This document shows, piece after piece, positions 35,006 to 43,091 of a DNA stretch of 64,000 nt. A program made the position numbers and the translations under genes. Position 1 is the first letter of the stretch. The number at the start of each line of letters is the position of its first letter. This DNA comes from Solimonas terrae (lineage in GTDB: Bacteria > Pseudomonadota > Gammaproteobacteria > Nevskiales > Nevskiaceae): assembly GCF_011067135.1 (NCBI RefSeq), contig NZ_JAAMOW010000004.1, positions 1-64,000 on the forward strand, in the 5' to 3' direction. The notes beneath the pieces were generated by a model. It was not told the DNA's origin. It saw nothing but the letters and a program-made list of their open reading frames with translations, and made no database searches.

Positions 35006-35058
35006 GCGGGGCCTTACACTGGGTTGGGGAAAGAGGACACAAGGATAAAGGACGCACC

Positions 35059-35808
35059 GTGAGCGCGCTCGCAGCAGAAACGCCCGTGGTACTGGTGACC
35101 GGCGCCGCGCGGCGCATCGGCGCGGCGATCGCGCGCACGCAGCATGCCGCCGGCTGGAATGTCGTCGTCCATGCTCACCGCTCGGTGGCGGAGGCGCAGG
35201 CGCTGGTCGACGAACTGAACCGCGAGCGCGCCGCTTCGGCCGTGCTGCAGCTCGCCGATCTGGCGGACCCGACCAGGCTCGCGCCGCTGGCGGAGGCCGC
35301 GCACGGCCGCTGGCGGCGACTCGATGCGCTGGTCAACAACGCGTCGAGCTATTTCCAGACGCCCTGGGGGACGATCGATGACGCGCAGCTCGAGGAGCTG
35401 TTCGCATCGAACCTGCGGGCGCCGCTGCTGCTCGCGCAGGCCTGCGCGCCGCGGTTCGGCGCCGGTGCGGCGATCGTCAACATCCTCGACACGCAGACGC
35501 CGCGGCCGCAGCCGCCCTATGCGGCCTACCACGCCGCCAAGGCCGGTTTGTGGTCGCTCACCGAGTCGCTGGCACTGGAACTGGCGCCGCACGTGCGCGT
35601 CAACGGCGTGGCGCCGGGACACATGCTGTGGGCCGTCAGCGGTGGCATCGATGCTGCCGAACAGGCGCGCGAGCTGGCGCGCATCCCGCTGGGTCGACTC
35701 GGTGGCGCCGACGAGATCGCGCGCGCCGTGCGTTTTCTGCTGTCATCCGATGCGGCCTATGTCACCGGCGCGATCCTGCCGGTCGACGGCGGTCTGCGCC
35801 TGCGCTGA
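35059..35808 (+). CDS. SDR-family reductase, pteridine-reductase (FolM)-like
   Basis: An NAD(P)H-dependent short-chain dehydrogenase of 249 residues. The cofactor motif is VLVTGAARRIGAAIARTQHA (near 11). DALVNNASSYFQTPWG (near 92) and the catalytic YAAYHAAKAGLWSL (Tyr and Lys, near 155) follow. The TGxxRRIG and NNASSYFxTP wording resembles FolM-type dihydromonapterin or pteridine reductases, so a tetrahydropterin role is likely but not certain. It starts at a GTG; TACACT at 35015-35020 is a possible -10 box. Confidence 0.82.
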   Translation: MSALAAETPVVLVTGAARRIGAAIARTQHAAGWNVVVHAHRSVAEAQALVDELNRERAASAVLQLADLADPTRLAPLAEAAHGRWRRLDALVNNASSYFQTPWGTIDDAQLEELFASNLRAPLLLAQACAPRFGAGAAIVNILDTQTPRPQPPYAAYHAAKAGLWSLTESLALELAPHVRVNGVAPGHMLWAVSGGIDAAEQARELARIPLGRLGGADEIARAVRFLLSSDAAYVTGAILPVDGGLRLR

Positions 35809-35890
35809 AAAGACGCCAGGGTGTTCGCCGTGCGTGGTGCCGCGATCACCGGCGCGATCGAGCGCGGCAGCCGCACCGGCGCCGCCGCGA

Positions 35891-36658
35891 TCAGGCCAGT
35901 GACAGATACTCGATCGTCTCGCCGAGGAATGCCGCGCGCGGCCCGAAGCGGCGTTCGTGGAACACCGCGTGGCCGCCGGCATCGGCGGTCAGTACCGTGC
36001 TGCAGCGCGTGCCGTATTCGTCGCTGTTGACGAAAGCCGGCGACAGGAAGCGCTCGCGCTCGATGCCGACGCCGGTATCCGGCAGCGCGCCGTCATCGGC
36101 AGCCTCCGGATCGGCAAGCGCCGCGAACAAGGCCGCCGTGTCGGTTTCGCCATCGCCGCACCACTGCCCGACGCGTGACTTCAGCTGGACCAGTTTCGGC
36201 CAGGGCGTGTCGAGACTGGCGTTGCTGACGGCATGCTGACCGGGCTGCAGTGCCTGCAGCTGGAAGCCCGGCTGGTTGCTCAGATACCAGACGCCGTCGC
36301 GATCGCCGAGCAGCAGATTGAAGCCCGCGTATCGGCTGGCACGTTCGGCCAGCGATTCGCCGTAGTCGCGCGCACCGAGCGCGCCGCGCAGATACGCAGT
36401 GACCAGGCCACCACGCGATGGCGCCGTCGGGTCCGGCAATTCCATGCGTCGCACATTGGTGACGGCGACCCAGCGGCCATCGCGCGCGACGGCCAGCCAG
36501 CTGCCGTGCTGCTGAAGATCGCGGCCGCCGAAAATCTGCGGACTGTCGTCCCAGTACGAAGCCGGCGCGGTCGGGCGGGCGTGAAACTCGTCGCGGTTTG
36601 CGGCGAGCACGAGCGAATAACGGGGATGGGCGTCGAGCGCCAGTGCGATGAGACACAT
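35891..36658 (-). CDS. NRDE-domain protein (TANGO2 homologue)
   Basis: The 255-residue protein opens MCLIALALDAHPRYSLVLAA followed by NRDEFHARPTAPASYW, the NRDE signature. An N-terminal Cys exposed after Met removal suggests an Ntn-hydrolase-like fold, though no reaction is established. Other conserved pieces are FGGRDLQQHGSWLAV (near 43) and RGGLVTAYL (near 82). The start was moved to this ATG because it precedes the family N-terminus directly. A GATAGT box ends 7 nt before the ATG. It is divergent from the ecsC-like gene. Confidence 0.87.
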   Translation of the reverse strand: MCLIALALDAHPRYSLVLAANRDEFHARPTAPASYWDDSPQIFGGRDLQQHGSWLAVARDGRWVAVTNVRRMELPDPTAPSRGGLVTAYLRGALGARDYGESLAERASRYAGFNLLLGDRDGVWYLSNQPGFQLQALQPGQHAVSNASLDTPWPKLVQLKSRVGQWCGDGETDTAALFAALADPEAADDGALPDTGVGIERERFLSPAFVNSDEYGTRCSTVLTADAGGHAVFHERRFGPRAAFLGETIEYLSLA

Positions 36659-36743
36659 GGCGCGCACTATCGGGGCCGCGATATCGGCGGTCAATATCGT
36701 CGCGTGTCTGGTTCGTGGCGCCGTCTGCGCCTACAGTGTCGGC

Positions 36744-37577
36744 ATGACGAAGCACGGCAAACCCCTGGCTTACGATCTGGCGCAATGGCAGGCGATCGAG
36801 CGCTGGCGTCAAGCGCAGCCCGACTGGGGCACGCGCACCATGCGCACGCCGAGCCGGATCGCGGCGTTTGCCGCGCAGAAGATCGTCCCGGCCGGCGTTC
36901 TGCGCGGCGTTCTGCGCGGTGTCGATCATGCGGCCGGCTGGACGGCGGTTCGTCAGGACGTGCTGAAGGCCGCCGGTGTCGAGCAGCTGGACGATTTGCG
37001 TCGCGCACCGCTGGAAGAATGCGATCGCCTTGCGCAGCGTGTGGAAGTTCGCGCGATGGCGCTGGGCATCGGCGGCGGGGCGCTGTTCGGGCTCGCCGGT
37101 GCGCCGGGCATCGCTGCCGACATTCCGACGTTGCTGGCGCTGGCGCTGCGCACCATTCATCGCACGGCGTACTGCTACGGCGAGGACTGGCGGGCGCCGG
37201 AGCGCCGGGGTCTGGCGATCGGCGTGTTCGCGCTGGCCTCGGCCAACACGCTGGAGGAGAAGCAGACGGCCTGGGCCGCGTGGTGCGAATCCGGCGACCT
37301 GTTCGCGGAAGCCTGGCGCGACGGCGTCGAGCGCGTCGCCGAACGGCATCTGGCCAAGGGCGCGGCGCAGTTCAGCATCAAGTCGCTGGCCGACCGCATC
37401 GGCTTCAACATCGCCCGCCGTTCGGTGTTCGGCCTGGGATTGGTGCCGGTGATCGGTGCGGTGATCGGCGGCGCCGTCAACGCCGGCTATCTGCAGGACA
37501 TCGCGGCGGTCGCGCAGCGTGCATTGCAGTACCGCTGCCTGAGCGCGCGCTATCCGGCCTTGCTCGCCTCCGGCTGA
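36744..37577 (+). CDS. EcsC-family protein
   Basis: A 277-residue protein whose body matches the EcsC family: a hydrophobic glycine-rich segment MALGIGGGALFGLAGAPGIA (near 104) with DIPTLLALALRTIHRTAYCY following, and a second hydrophobic stretch near 230. Bacillus EcsC accompanies an ABC transporter, but this gene stands alone and the function is unknown. The ATG at MTKHGKPLAYD was chosen over a longer frame. TACAGT ends exactly 6 nt before it, suggesting a leaderless message. Confidence 0.82.
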   Translation: MTKHGKPLAYDLAQWQAIERWRQAQPDWGTRTMRTPSRIAAFAAQKIVPAGVLRGVLRGVDHAAGWTAVRQDVLKAAGVEQLDDLRRAPLEECDRLAQRVEVRAMALGIGGGALFGLAGAPGIAADIPTLLALALRTIHRTAYCYGEDWRAPERRGLAIGVFALASANTLEEKQTAWAAWCESGDLFAEAWRDGVERVAERHLAKGAAQFSIKSLADRIGFNIARRSVFGLGLVPVIGAVIGGAVNAGYLQDIAAVAQRALQYRCLSARYPALLASG

Positions 37578-37586
37578 ACGCTGGGC

Positions 37587-37620
37587 CTGTCACATGCAGT
37601 TCACGGCGCTGTCATAGACT
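37587..37620 (+). promoter_or_regulatory. Pho-box-like repeats and -10 upstream of ppk
   Basis: CTGTCAC (37587), AGTTCAC (37598) and CTGTCAT (37609) begin exactly 11 bp apart, the spacing of PhoB half-sites; the outer two fit the consensus well and the middle one poorly. TAGACT (37615-37620) is a possible -10 box. PhoB control of ppk is known in other gammaproteobacteria. Confidence 0.5.
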
Positions 37621-37667
37621 GCAGAGCCCGAATGCCGGCGCCGACCATGGCGTCAGTGGATGCCTTC

Positions 37668-39746
37668 ATGAGCGAAACGCCTCCCGATCTCGAACTGCAG
37701 CCCGCCGACCTTTTCCTCAACCGGGAACTGTCGCTGCTCGAATTCAACTGGCGCGTGCTCGCGCAGGCGCTCGACGAAACCGTGCCCCTGCTGGAGCGCC
37801 TCAAGTTCCTCTGCATCTCGAGTGCCAATCTCGACGAGTTCTTCGAGATCCGCGTTGCCGGCCTGCAGCAGATGGCGGAGCTCAATCCGCTCAATCGTGG
37901 CGCCGACGGCATGCGGCCGGCCGAGACGCTGGCGGCAATCAGCACCCGCGCGCGCGCGTTGATCGCCGAGCAGTACCGGGTTTTCAATGAAGTGCTGATT
38001 CCGGCGCTGGAGCAGGAGAAGATCCGCTTCGTGCGCCGTACCGAATGGAGCCCGGAGCAGGACGCCTGGCTGCATACCTACTTCCAGAACGAGCTGATGC
38101 CGGTGCTGTCGCCGCTCGGACTCGATCCGGCGCATCCGTTTCCGCGCATTCTCAACAAGTCGCTGAACTTCATCGTCCAGTTGTCCGGCAAGGACGCCTT
38201 CGGTCGCAATACCGGCTTCGCCGTGGTGCAGGCGCCGCGTGCGCTGCCGCGCCTGATCCAGATCCCGCGCGAGATCGCCGGCAGCGGTCCTTACGATTTC
38301 GTGTTCCTTTCGAGCGTCATTCACGCTTATGTTGACGAACTGTTCCCGGGCATGCAGGCCGGCGGCTGCTTCCAGTTCCGCCTGACGCGCAATTCCGATC
38401 TGCTGGTCGACGAGGAAGAAGCCAAGGATCTGATGGAGGCGCTGGAAGGCGAGCTCTCGCAGCGGCAATGGGGTGACATCGTGCGGCTCGAGGTCGCGCA
38501 CAACTGTCCGGAACAGATGTGGCAGTACCTCACCGACGTCGCGCAGCTGACTGCCGACGACGTGTTCCAGGTCAACGGGCCGGTCAATCTGAATCGTCTG
38601 CTGGCGATTCCGGACATGGTCGATCGTCCAGACCTCAAATATCCGCTGTACGTGCCGCACGTCCCGAAGGCCTTGTCCGGCGATCTGTTCACGGCGATCC
38701 GCGAGCGCGATCACCTGCTGCACCATCCTTACGATTCGTTCACACCGGTCGTCGAATTCCTGCGCCAGGCGGCGCGCGATCCCAAGGTGCTGGCGATCAA
38801 GCAGACGCTGTATCGCACCGGCGACCAGTCGTCGATCGTCGACGCCCTGATCGAAGCCGCCAGCAACGGCAAGGAAGTGACCGTGGTCGTCGAACTGCGT
38901 GCGCGCTTCGACGAGGCCAACAACATCGATCTGGCGGAAAAACTGCAGGAAGTCGGCGCTCACGTCGTTTACGGCGTGGTCGGCTACAAGACGCACGCCA
39001 AGATGTGCCTGATCGTGCGCCGCGAGGAAACGGTCGTCGACGGACCGTCGGCGCTGCGTCAGTACGCGCATCTCGGCACCGGCAATTACCATCCGAAGAC
39101 GGCACGCATCTATACCGATTACGGCCTGTTCACGGCCGATCCGGTGATCTGCCGCGACGTGCATGCCGTGTTCCTGCAGCTGACCAGCCTCGGCAAGGTG
39201 ATGAAGCTCGATCGCCTGCTGCAGTCGCCGTTCACGATGGCCAAGGAAGTGCACGGCAAGATCGAGCGCGAGATCGCGCACGCCAGCGCCGGCCGGCCGG
39301 CGCGCATCATCGCCAAGATGAATGCCCTGGTCGAGCCGGACATGATCCGCGCCTTGTATCGCGCCTCGCAGGCCGGCGTCCGCGTCGATCTCATCGTGCG
39401 CGGCATGTGCTCGCTGCGGCCGGGGGTCAAGGGGCTGTCGGACAACATCGAAGTGCGTTCGGTGATCGGCCGCTTTCTCGAGCACCATCGCGCGTACTGC
39501 TTCGAGAACGGCGGCGACATCGAGCTCTATCTGTCCAGCGCCGACTGGATGGAGCGCAATCTGTTCAAGCGTGTCGAGGTGGCCTTCCCGATTCTCGACA
39601 AGCGCCTGCGCAAGCGCATTCTCGCGCACCTGCAGGGCTATCTCGAAGACACCGCGCAGAGCTGGTTCCTGCAGGCCGACGGTTCCTACCAGCGCGCCGA
39701 GCGCATCGAAGGCAAGGCGATCCAGCAGAAGCTGCTGGAAGGCTGA
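37668..39746 (+). CDS. ppk: Polyphosphate kinase 1
   Basis: PPK1 reversibly makes inorganic polyphosphate from ATP. The protein has ~692 residues. The N-terminal region shows FLNRELSLLEFNWRVLAQAL, and the phospholipase-D-like catalytic half has YGVVGYKTHAKMCLIVRRE with the phosphorylated His (near 430), then RQYAHLGTGNYHPKTARIYT and YCFENGGDIELYLSSADWME (near 600). An upstream in-frame ATG at 37632 would add 12 residues; neither start has a strong ribosome site. It converges with ppx, pairing synthesis and degradation of polyphosphate. Confidence 0.95.
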   Translation: MSETPPDLELQPADLFLNRELSLLEFNWRVLAQALDETVPLLERLKFLCISSANLDEFFEIRVAGLQQMAELNPLNRGADGMRPAETLAAISTRARALIAEQYRVFNEVLIPALEQEKIRFVRRTEWSPEQDAWLHTYFQNELMPVLSPLGLDPAHPFPRILNKSLNFIVQLSGKDAFGRNTGFAVVQAPRALPRLIQIPREIAGSGPYDFVFLSSVIHAYVDELFPGMQAGGCFQFRLTRNSDLLVDEEEAKDLMEALEGELSQRQWGDIVRLEVAHNCPEQMWQYLTDVAQLTADDVFQVNGPVNLNRLLAIPDMVDRPDLKYPLYVPHVPKALSGDLFTAIRERDHLLHHPYDSFTPVVEFLRQAARDPKVLAIKQTLYRTGDQSSIVDALIEAASNGKEVTVVVELRARFDEANNIDLAEKLQEVGAHVVYGVVGYKTHAKMCLIVRREETVVDGPSALRQYAHLGTGNYHPKTARIYTDYGLFTADPVICRDVHAVFLQLTSLGKVMKLDRLLQSPFTMAKEVHGKIEREIAHASAGRPARIIAKMNALVEPDMIRALYRASQAGVRVDLIVRGMCSLRPGVKGLSDNIEVRSVIGRFLEHHRAYCFENGGDIELYLSSADWMERNLFKRVEVAFPILDKRLRKRILAHLQGYLEDTAQSWFLQADGSYQRAERIEGKAIQQKLLEG

Positions 39747-39770
39747 AGCCGCGCCTCGTGGCGCCGTCGG

Positions 39771-41303
39771 TCAGACGAGGCGCAGGGTCATCGGCAGCGC
39801 GGCGAGATAGTGCACCTCGCGCTCGAGGTCGGCGCGCGTCAGCGGATGCCGGTCAAGCCAGCCATCACGATTGAAGCGCAGTTGCAGCGCCTTGCGTGTG
39901 GCATCCGCCTGCAGCGGCGGTCGCAGGCCGGGTTTGCGCGAGCGATGCAGCAGATAGGCCAGACGCAGGATCACCGCCAGCTTCTGCACGGGCACGATCC
40001 AGTCGCCCGGCAGGCCGGCGGTTGGTGCCGGCGTGAATTTGCCGCGATGCAGGCGCACGAGCGCGGCGAGCATGTGCTTGTCGGTTTGCGAGAAGCCCTG
40101 CAGGTCGCTGTGGCGGACGATGTATTCGCCGTGCTTGTGATAACCGTTGTGGGTGATGGCGAGGCCGACTTCGTGCAGGGTCGCGGCCCAGCGCAGGAAC
40201 GGGATCGCCATGACGCGGTCGAGCTTCCAGGGCGTTTCCAGCTGCTCGAAAATGCGCAGCGCCGTGCGTTCGACATCGCGGGCATGCGCCACGTCGACAC
40301 CGTAGCGCTGCGCCATCGTCTGTACCGAGTCGTTGCGGATGTCGCGATTGCTGAGCCGGCCCAGCAGGTCGTAGAGCAGGCCTTCGCGCAAGGCGCGATC
40401 CGAGGTCTCCATGCGGTCGATCTGCAGCGCGTCGAACACGCCGGCCAGCACCGCAAGCCCGCCGATGAATACCGGCCGGCGATCTTCTCGCAGCGCCGGG
40501 AAGTCGATGTCGGCAATGCTGCGTCGACGCAGCGCCAGCGCGATCAGGTGTTCCATGCCGTCGCGCGTGATCTCGTCGTCGATCCAGCCGTTCTCGCGCA
40601 TCACGCGCCAGATGCCGCGGATCGTGCCGGACGAGCCGATTGCCAGATCCCAGCCGGCGTCGCGATAGGGCTGCTGCAGGAATTCGAGTTCGACCCCGGC
40701 GGCCAGCCGCGCGCGCTTGAAGCGTATCGGCGTGATGCGGCCATCGCCGAAAAAGCGCTGGGTGTGGACGACGCAGCCCAGCGACACCGACTCCAGCAGT
40801 TTCGGCGTTTCGCCGCGGCCGATGATCAATTCGGTGCTGCCGCCGCCGATGTCGACCACCAGCCGCTGTGGCTGGCTGCGGCCGCGGCCGTGGATGACGC
40901 CGCCGTACACCAGCCGCGCCTCCTCGGCGCCGGCGATGACTTCGATGGGATGGCCGAGCGCGGCTTCGGCGGTCGCGACGAAATCGCTGCCGGCCTTGAG
41001 CTTGCGCATGGTATTGGTGCCGACCGCGCGCACCTGACTGCCGGGAATGCCGCGCAGGCGCTCGCCGAAACGACGCAGGCAGGCCAGTGCGCGTTCAGTG
41101 ACCAGCGGCGACAGGCGGCGATCCGCTTCCAGGCCGGCGGCCAGACGCACGGAGTCGCGCAGACGGTCGATCACCTGCAGCTTGTCGCCCTCGCGGCGCG
41201 CAACCAGCATGTGGAAACTGTTGGAGCCCAGGTCGATCGCCGCAAACTCCTGCGCGCGCGTCGAGGCACTGCGCGCGGGCTTAGCCGGCGGCATGCGTGG
41301 CAT
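39771..41303 (-). CDS. ppx: Exopolyphosphatase (Ppx/GppA family)
   Basis: It hydrolyses terminal phosphate from polyphosphate, and relatives also act on pppGpp. The actin-like ATPase fold begins FAAIDLGSNSFHMLVARREG (near 21), with GTNTMRKLKAG, then VVDIGGGSTELIIGRG (near 150) and a GSSGTIRGIWRV segment (near 222). A C-terminal HD-type region includes ATLHEVGLAITHNGYHKHGE (near 390). The start was set at the ATG giving MPRMPPAKPARS; the longer frame adds an improbable Cys-rich leader. It converges with ppk, 24 nt apart. Confidence 0.93.
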   Translation of the reverse strand: MPRMPPAKPARSASTRAQEFAAIDLGSNSFHMLVARREGDKLQVIDRLRDSVRLAAGLEADRRLSPLVTERALACLRRFGERLRGIPGSQVRAVGTNTMRKLKAGSDFVATAEAALGHPIEVIAGAEEARLVYGGVIHGRGRSQPQRLVVDIGGGSTELIIGRGETPKLLESVSLGCVVHTQRFFGDGRITPIRFKRARLAAGVELEFLQQPYRDAGWDLAIGSSGTIRGIWRVMRENGWIDDEITRDGMEHLIALALRRRSIADIDFPALREDRRPVFIGGLAVLAGVFDALQIDRMETSDRALREGLLYDLLGRLSNRDIRNDSVQTMAQRYGVDVAHARDVERTALRIFEQLETPWKLDRVMAIPFLRWAATLHEVGLAITHNGYHKHGEYIVRHSDLQGFSQTDKHMLAALVRLHRGKFTPAPTAGLPGDWIVPVQKLAVILRLAYLLHRSRKPGLRPPLQADATRKALQLRFNRDGWLDRHPLTRADLEREVHYLAALPMTLRLV

Positions 41304-41517
41304 CAAACGGGACGCGGGGAACGGAAAGGGGCATGTCGGCAGAAGCGTCGCGAAAATTTGTGCGGCAGCGTAGCAGTTCATCCGTGACGGGCTCCAGACA
41401 GCGCACGCGCGGCCTGCGGCCGACGCGGACACGCGTTGACCGCAGGGCGCAATTCCCGGAACATATTGCGGCTGGATTCAGGTTCATCTACATCCGCCCT
41501 GGTTTGGGAGCTCTACC

Positions 41518-41856
41518 ATGAAGTCTGCGCGTTGGGGCGTCATTGCCCTCGCCGCTCCGCTTGCCCTTTTGCTGGCTGCGCCCGTACAGGCCGCGGACGG
41601 CAATGCCGAGGCAGGCCGCGTCAAGGCCAACACCTGCATGGGATGCCACGGCATTCCCAAGTACAACAATGTTTATCCGACCTACCGCGTGCCCAAGCTT
41701 GGCGGCCAGTCGGCGGACTACATCGCCGCCGCGCTGAACGAGTACAAGCAAGGCAACCGCGCGCACGGCACGATGCACGCGCAGGCCTCCAGCCTGTCCG
41801 ATCAGGACATCGCGGACATCGCCGCGTTCCTCGCCACCGCGCCCAAGCATCCGTAG
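41518..41856 (+). CDS. Small periplasmic cytochrome c
   Basis: A 112-residue class I c-type cytochrome with a signal peptide (cleavage after VQAA near 25), one heme site CMGCH (near 40), and an axial Met probably in HGTMHAQASSLSDQDI (near 85). It resembles cytochromes c4/c5/c553 that carry electrons to oxidases. It forms a pair with the next gene, 10 nt downstream, and both should be exported by Sec and matured by the Ccm system. Confidence 0.9.
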   Translation: MKSARWGVIALAAPLALLLAAPVQAADGNAEAGRVKANTCMGCHGIPKYNNVYPTYRVPKLGGQSADYIAAALNEYKQGNRAHGTMHAQASSLSDQDIADIAAFLATAPKHP

Positions 41857-41866
41857 AGGTCGACGC

Positions 41867-42235
41867 ATGAAACGTTCGCTTGCATCTTTCCCTTCCTGGG
41901 TCCTGTCTGTCAGCCTGCTCGGCCTGGCACCCGCCGGCGTCGCGCTGGCGCAAAGCGCCGCTCCGGAAAAGGCGGCCGTCTGCACGGCGTGCCACGGTGA
42001 GCGCGGCGCCAAGCCGATCGCGCCGAACTATCCGGTGCTCGCCGGCCAGTACGCCAACTATCTGGAACGCGCGCTGCACGAGTACAAGTCCGGCGATCGC
42101 AAGAATCCGATCATGGGCGCGCAGGCGGCGACGTTGTCGGAAGACGACATCAAGGCGCTGGCGGGCTATTTCTCCGAGCAGGAGAGCCCGTTGTATACCC
42201 CGAGCGTCGGCGAGGCCACGCCGGAAACGCCGTAA
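41867..42235 (+). CDS. Second small periplasmic cytochrome c
   Basis: A 122-residue cytochrome with a signal peptide ending near 28 (GVALAQ), heme site CTACH (near 39) and axial Met in RKNPIMGAQAATLSEDDI (near 80). Its sequence parallels the preceding cytochrome (YANYLERALHEYKSGDR versus YIAAALNEYKQGNR), so the two may have arisen by duplication or be halves equivalent to a diheme cytochrome c4. A strong terminator follows 28 nt after its stop. Confidence 0.9.
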   Translation: MKRSLASFPSWVLSVSLLGLAPAGVALAQSAAPEKAAVCTACHGERGAKPIAPNYPVLAGQYANYLERALHEYKSGDRKNPIMGAQAATLSEDDIKALAGYFSEQESPLYTPSVGEATPETP

Positions 42236-42262
42236 GTCCGTTCGCGGCTGGATGCTGGTCCG

Positions 42263-42290
42263 ACGGCGCCCGAAAAGGCGCCGTTTTTTT
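42263..42290 (+). terminator. Intrinsic terminator of the cytochrome pair
   Basis: Arms ACGGCGCC and GGCGCCGT enclose CGAAAA and are followed by seven T. Confidence 0.92.
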
Positions 42291-42403
42291 GTGCGCCCGG
42301 TCAGGTTTCGCTGCGCGGGCAGGCCGTAGCGAGCTGATCCTGATCGGTATACTGCGGCGGTCGACTGGGGTCGGTCGATACAAAAACCAATAAGGGAGAC
42401 AAG

Positions 42404-43030
42404 ATGAATTTCCTGAAGAGCGGCATCGCCGCAGCATTGCTTGTGGGTCCGTGTCTGGCTTTCGCGGCGACGCCTGGATATCTGGACGGCTATTACACAG
42501 CCGATTCCAAGCTCAAGGTCCATGTTCCGGGCGCCGGTTCCGGTGACGACAGCGGCGACGGCTACGGCTTGCGCGTGGCGGCACCGATCGGCGACACGCT
42601 GTTTGTCGCAGCCGAGTACCAGACCGCGAATCTCGACGACAGCGACACGGATATCGACCAGATCCGCGCCGGGCTCGGTTTCATGATGGGTGAACAGCTG
42701 CGCTTCGGCGGTCTCGCCGAATACGTGCATCTCAAGCTCGACGCCGGCGGCGGCGACAGCTCGACGCCCGACGGTTACGGCCTGCACGGACGCATCGAGT
42801 TCGCACCGCTGCCTGCGGCGACGCTGTATGGTCAGCTTGGCTATGTGCGCGTCAGCGATCATGGTTCTGCCGACGGACTGGAGTGGCAGGTCGGTGCGGC
42901 GTACAACTTCACGCCGATGTTCGGCGCGTTCGCCGACTACCGCTCGACCGATCTGAAGGACAGCGACAACGTCGATATCAAGCTCGACGACGTGCGTCTC
43001 GGCCTGCGCTGGAATTTCGGCGCGATGTAG
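42404..43030 (+). CDS. Small outer-membrane beta-barrel protein
   Basis: The 208-residue protein has a signal peptide (MNFLKSGIAAALLVGPCLAFA). The mature part alternates aromatic strands and Asp/Gly-rich turns (LFVAAEYQTANLDDSDTDID, QLRFGGLAEYVHLKLDAGGG) and ends LGLRWNFGAM, though without a strict terminal Phe. This suggests an 8-stranded OmpA- or OprF-like barrel of unknown role. AAGGGAGAC precedes the ATG and TATACT at 42348-42353 is a likely -10 box. It is monocistronic, bounded by terminators. Confidence 0.8.
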   Translation: MNFLKSGIAAALLVGPCLAFAATPGYLDGYYTADSKLKVHVPGAGSGDDSGDGYGLRVAAPIGDTLFVAAEYQTANLDDSDTDIDQIRAGLGFMMGEQLRFGGLAEYVHLKLDAGGGDSSTPDGYGLHGRIEFAPLPAATLYGQLGYVRVSDHGSADGLEWQVGAAYNFTPMFGAFADYRSTDLKDSDNVDIKLDDVRLGLRWNFGAM

Positions 43031-43045
43031 AACGCGGCAGCGACA

Positions 43046-43078
43046 ACGAAAAGCCCCGCTTCGGCGGGGCTTTTTCGT
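43046..43078. terminator. Bidirectional terminator
   Basis: AAGCCCCGC and GCGGGGCTT around a TTCG loop, with ACGAA on the left and TTTTTCGT on the right. It can end the beta-barrel gene on the plus strand and the GGDEF-EAL gene on the minus strand. Confidence 0.9.
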
Positions 43079-43091
43079 GCTGCAGGCGGAC

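Noticed and set aside
34178-35062. 294-codon plus-strand frame opposite uppP
   Set aside because: Antisense to a gene with both UppP catalytic motifs; charged low-complexity translation.
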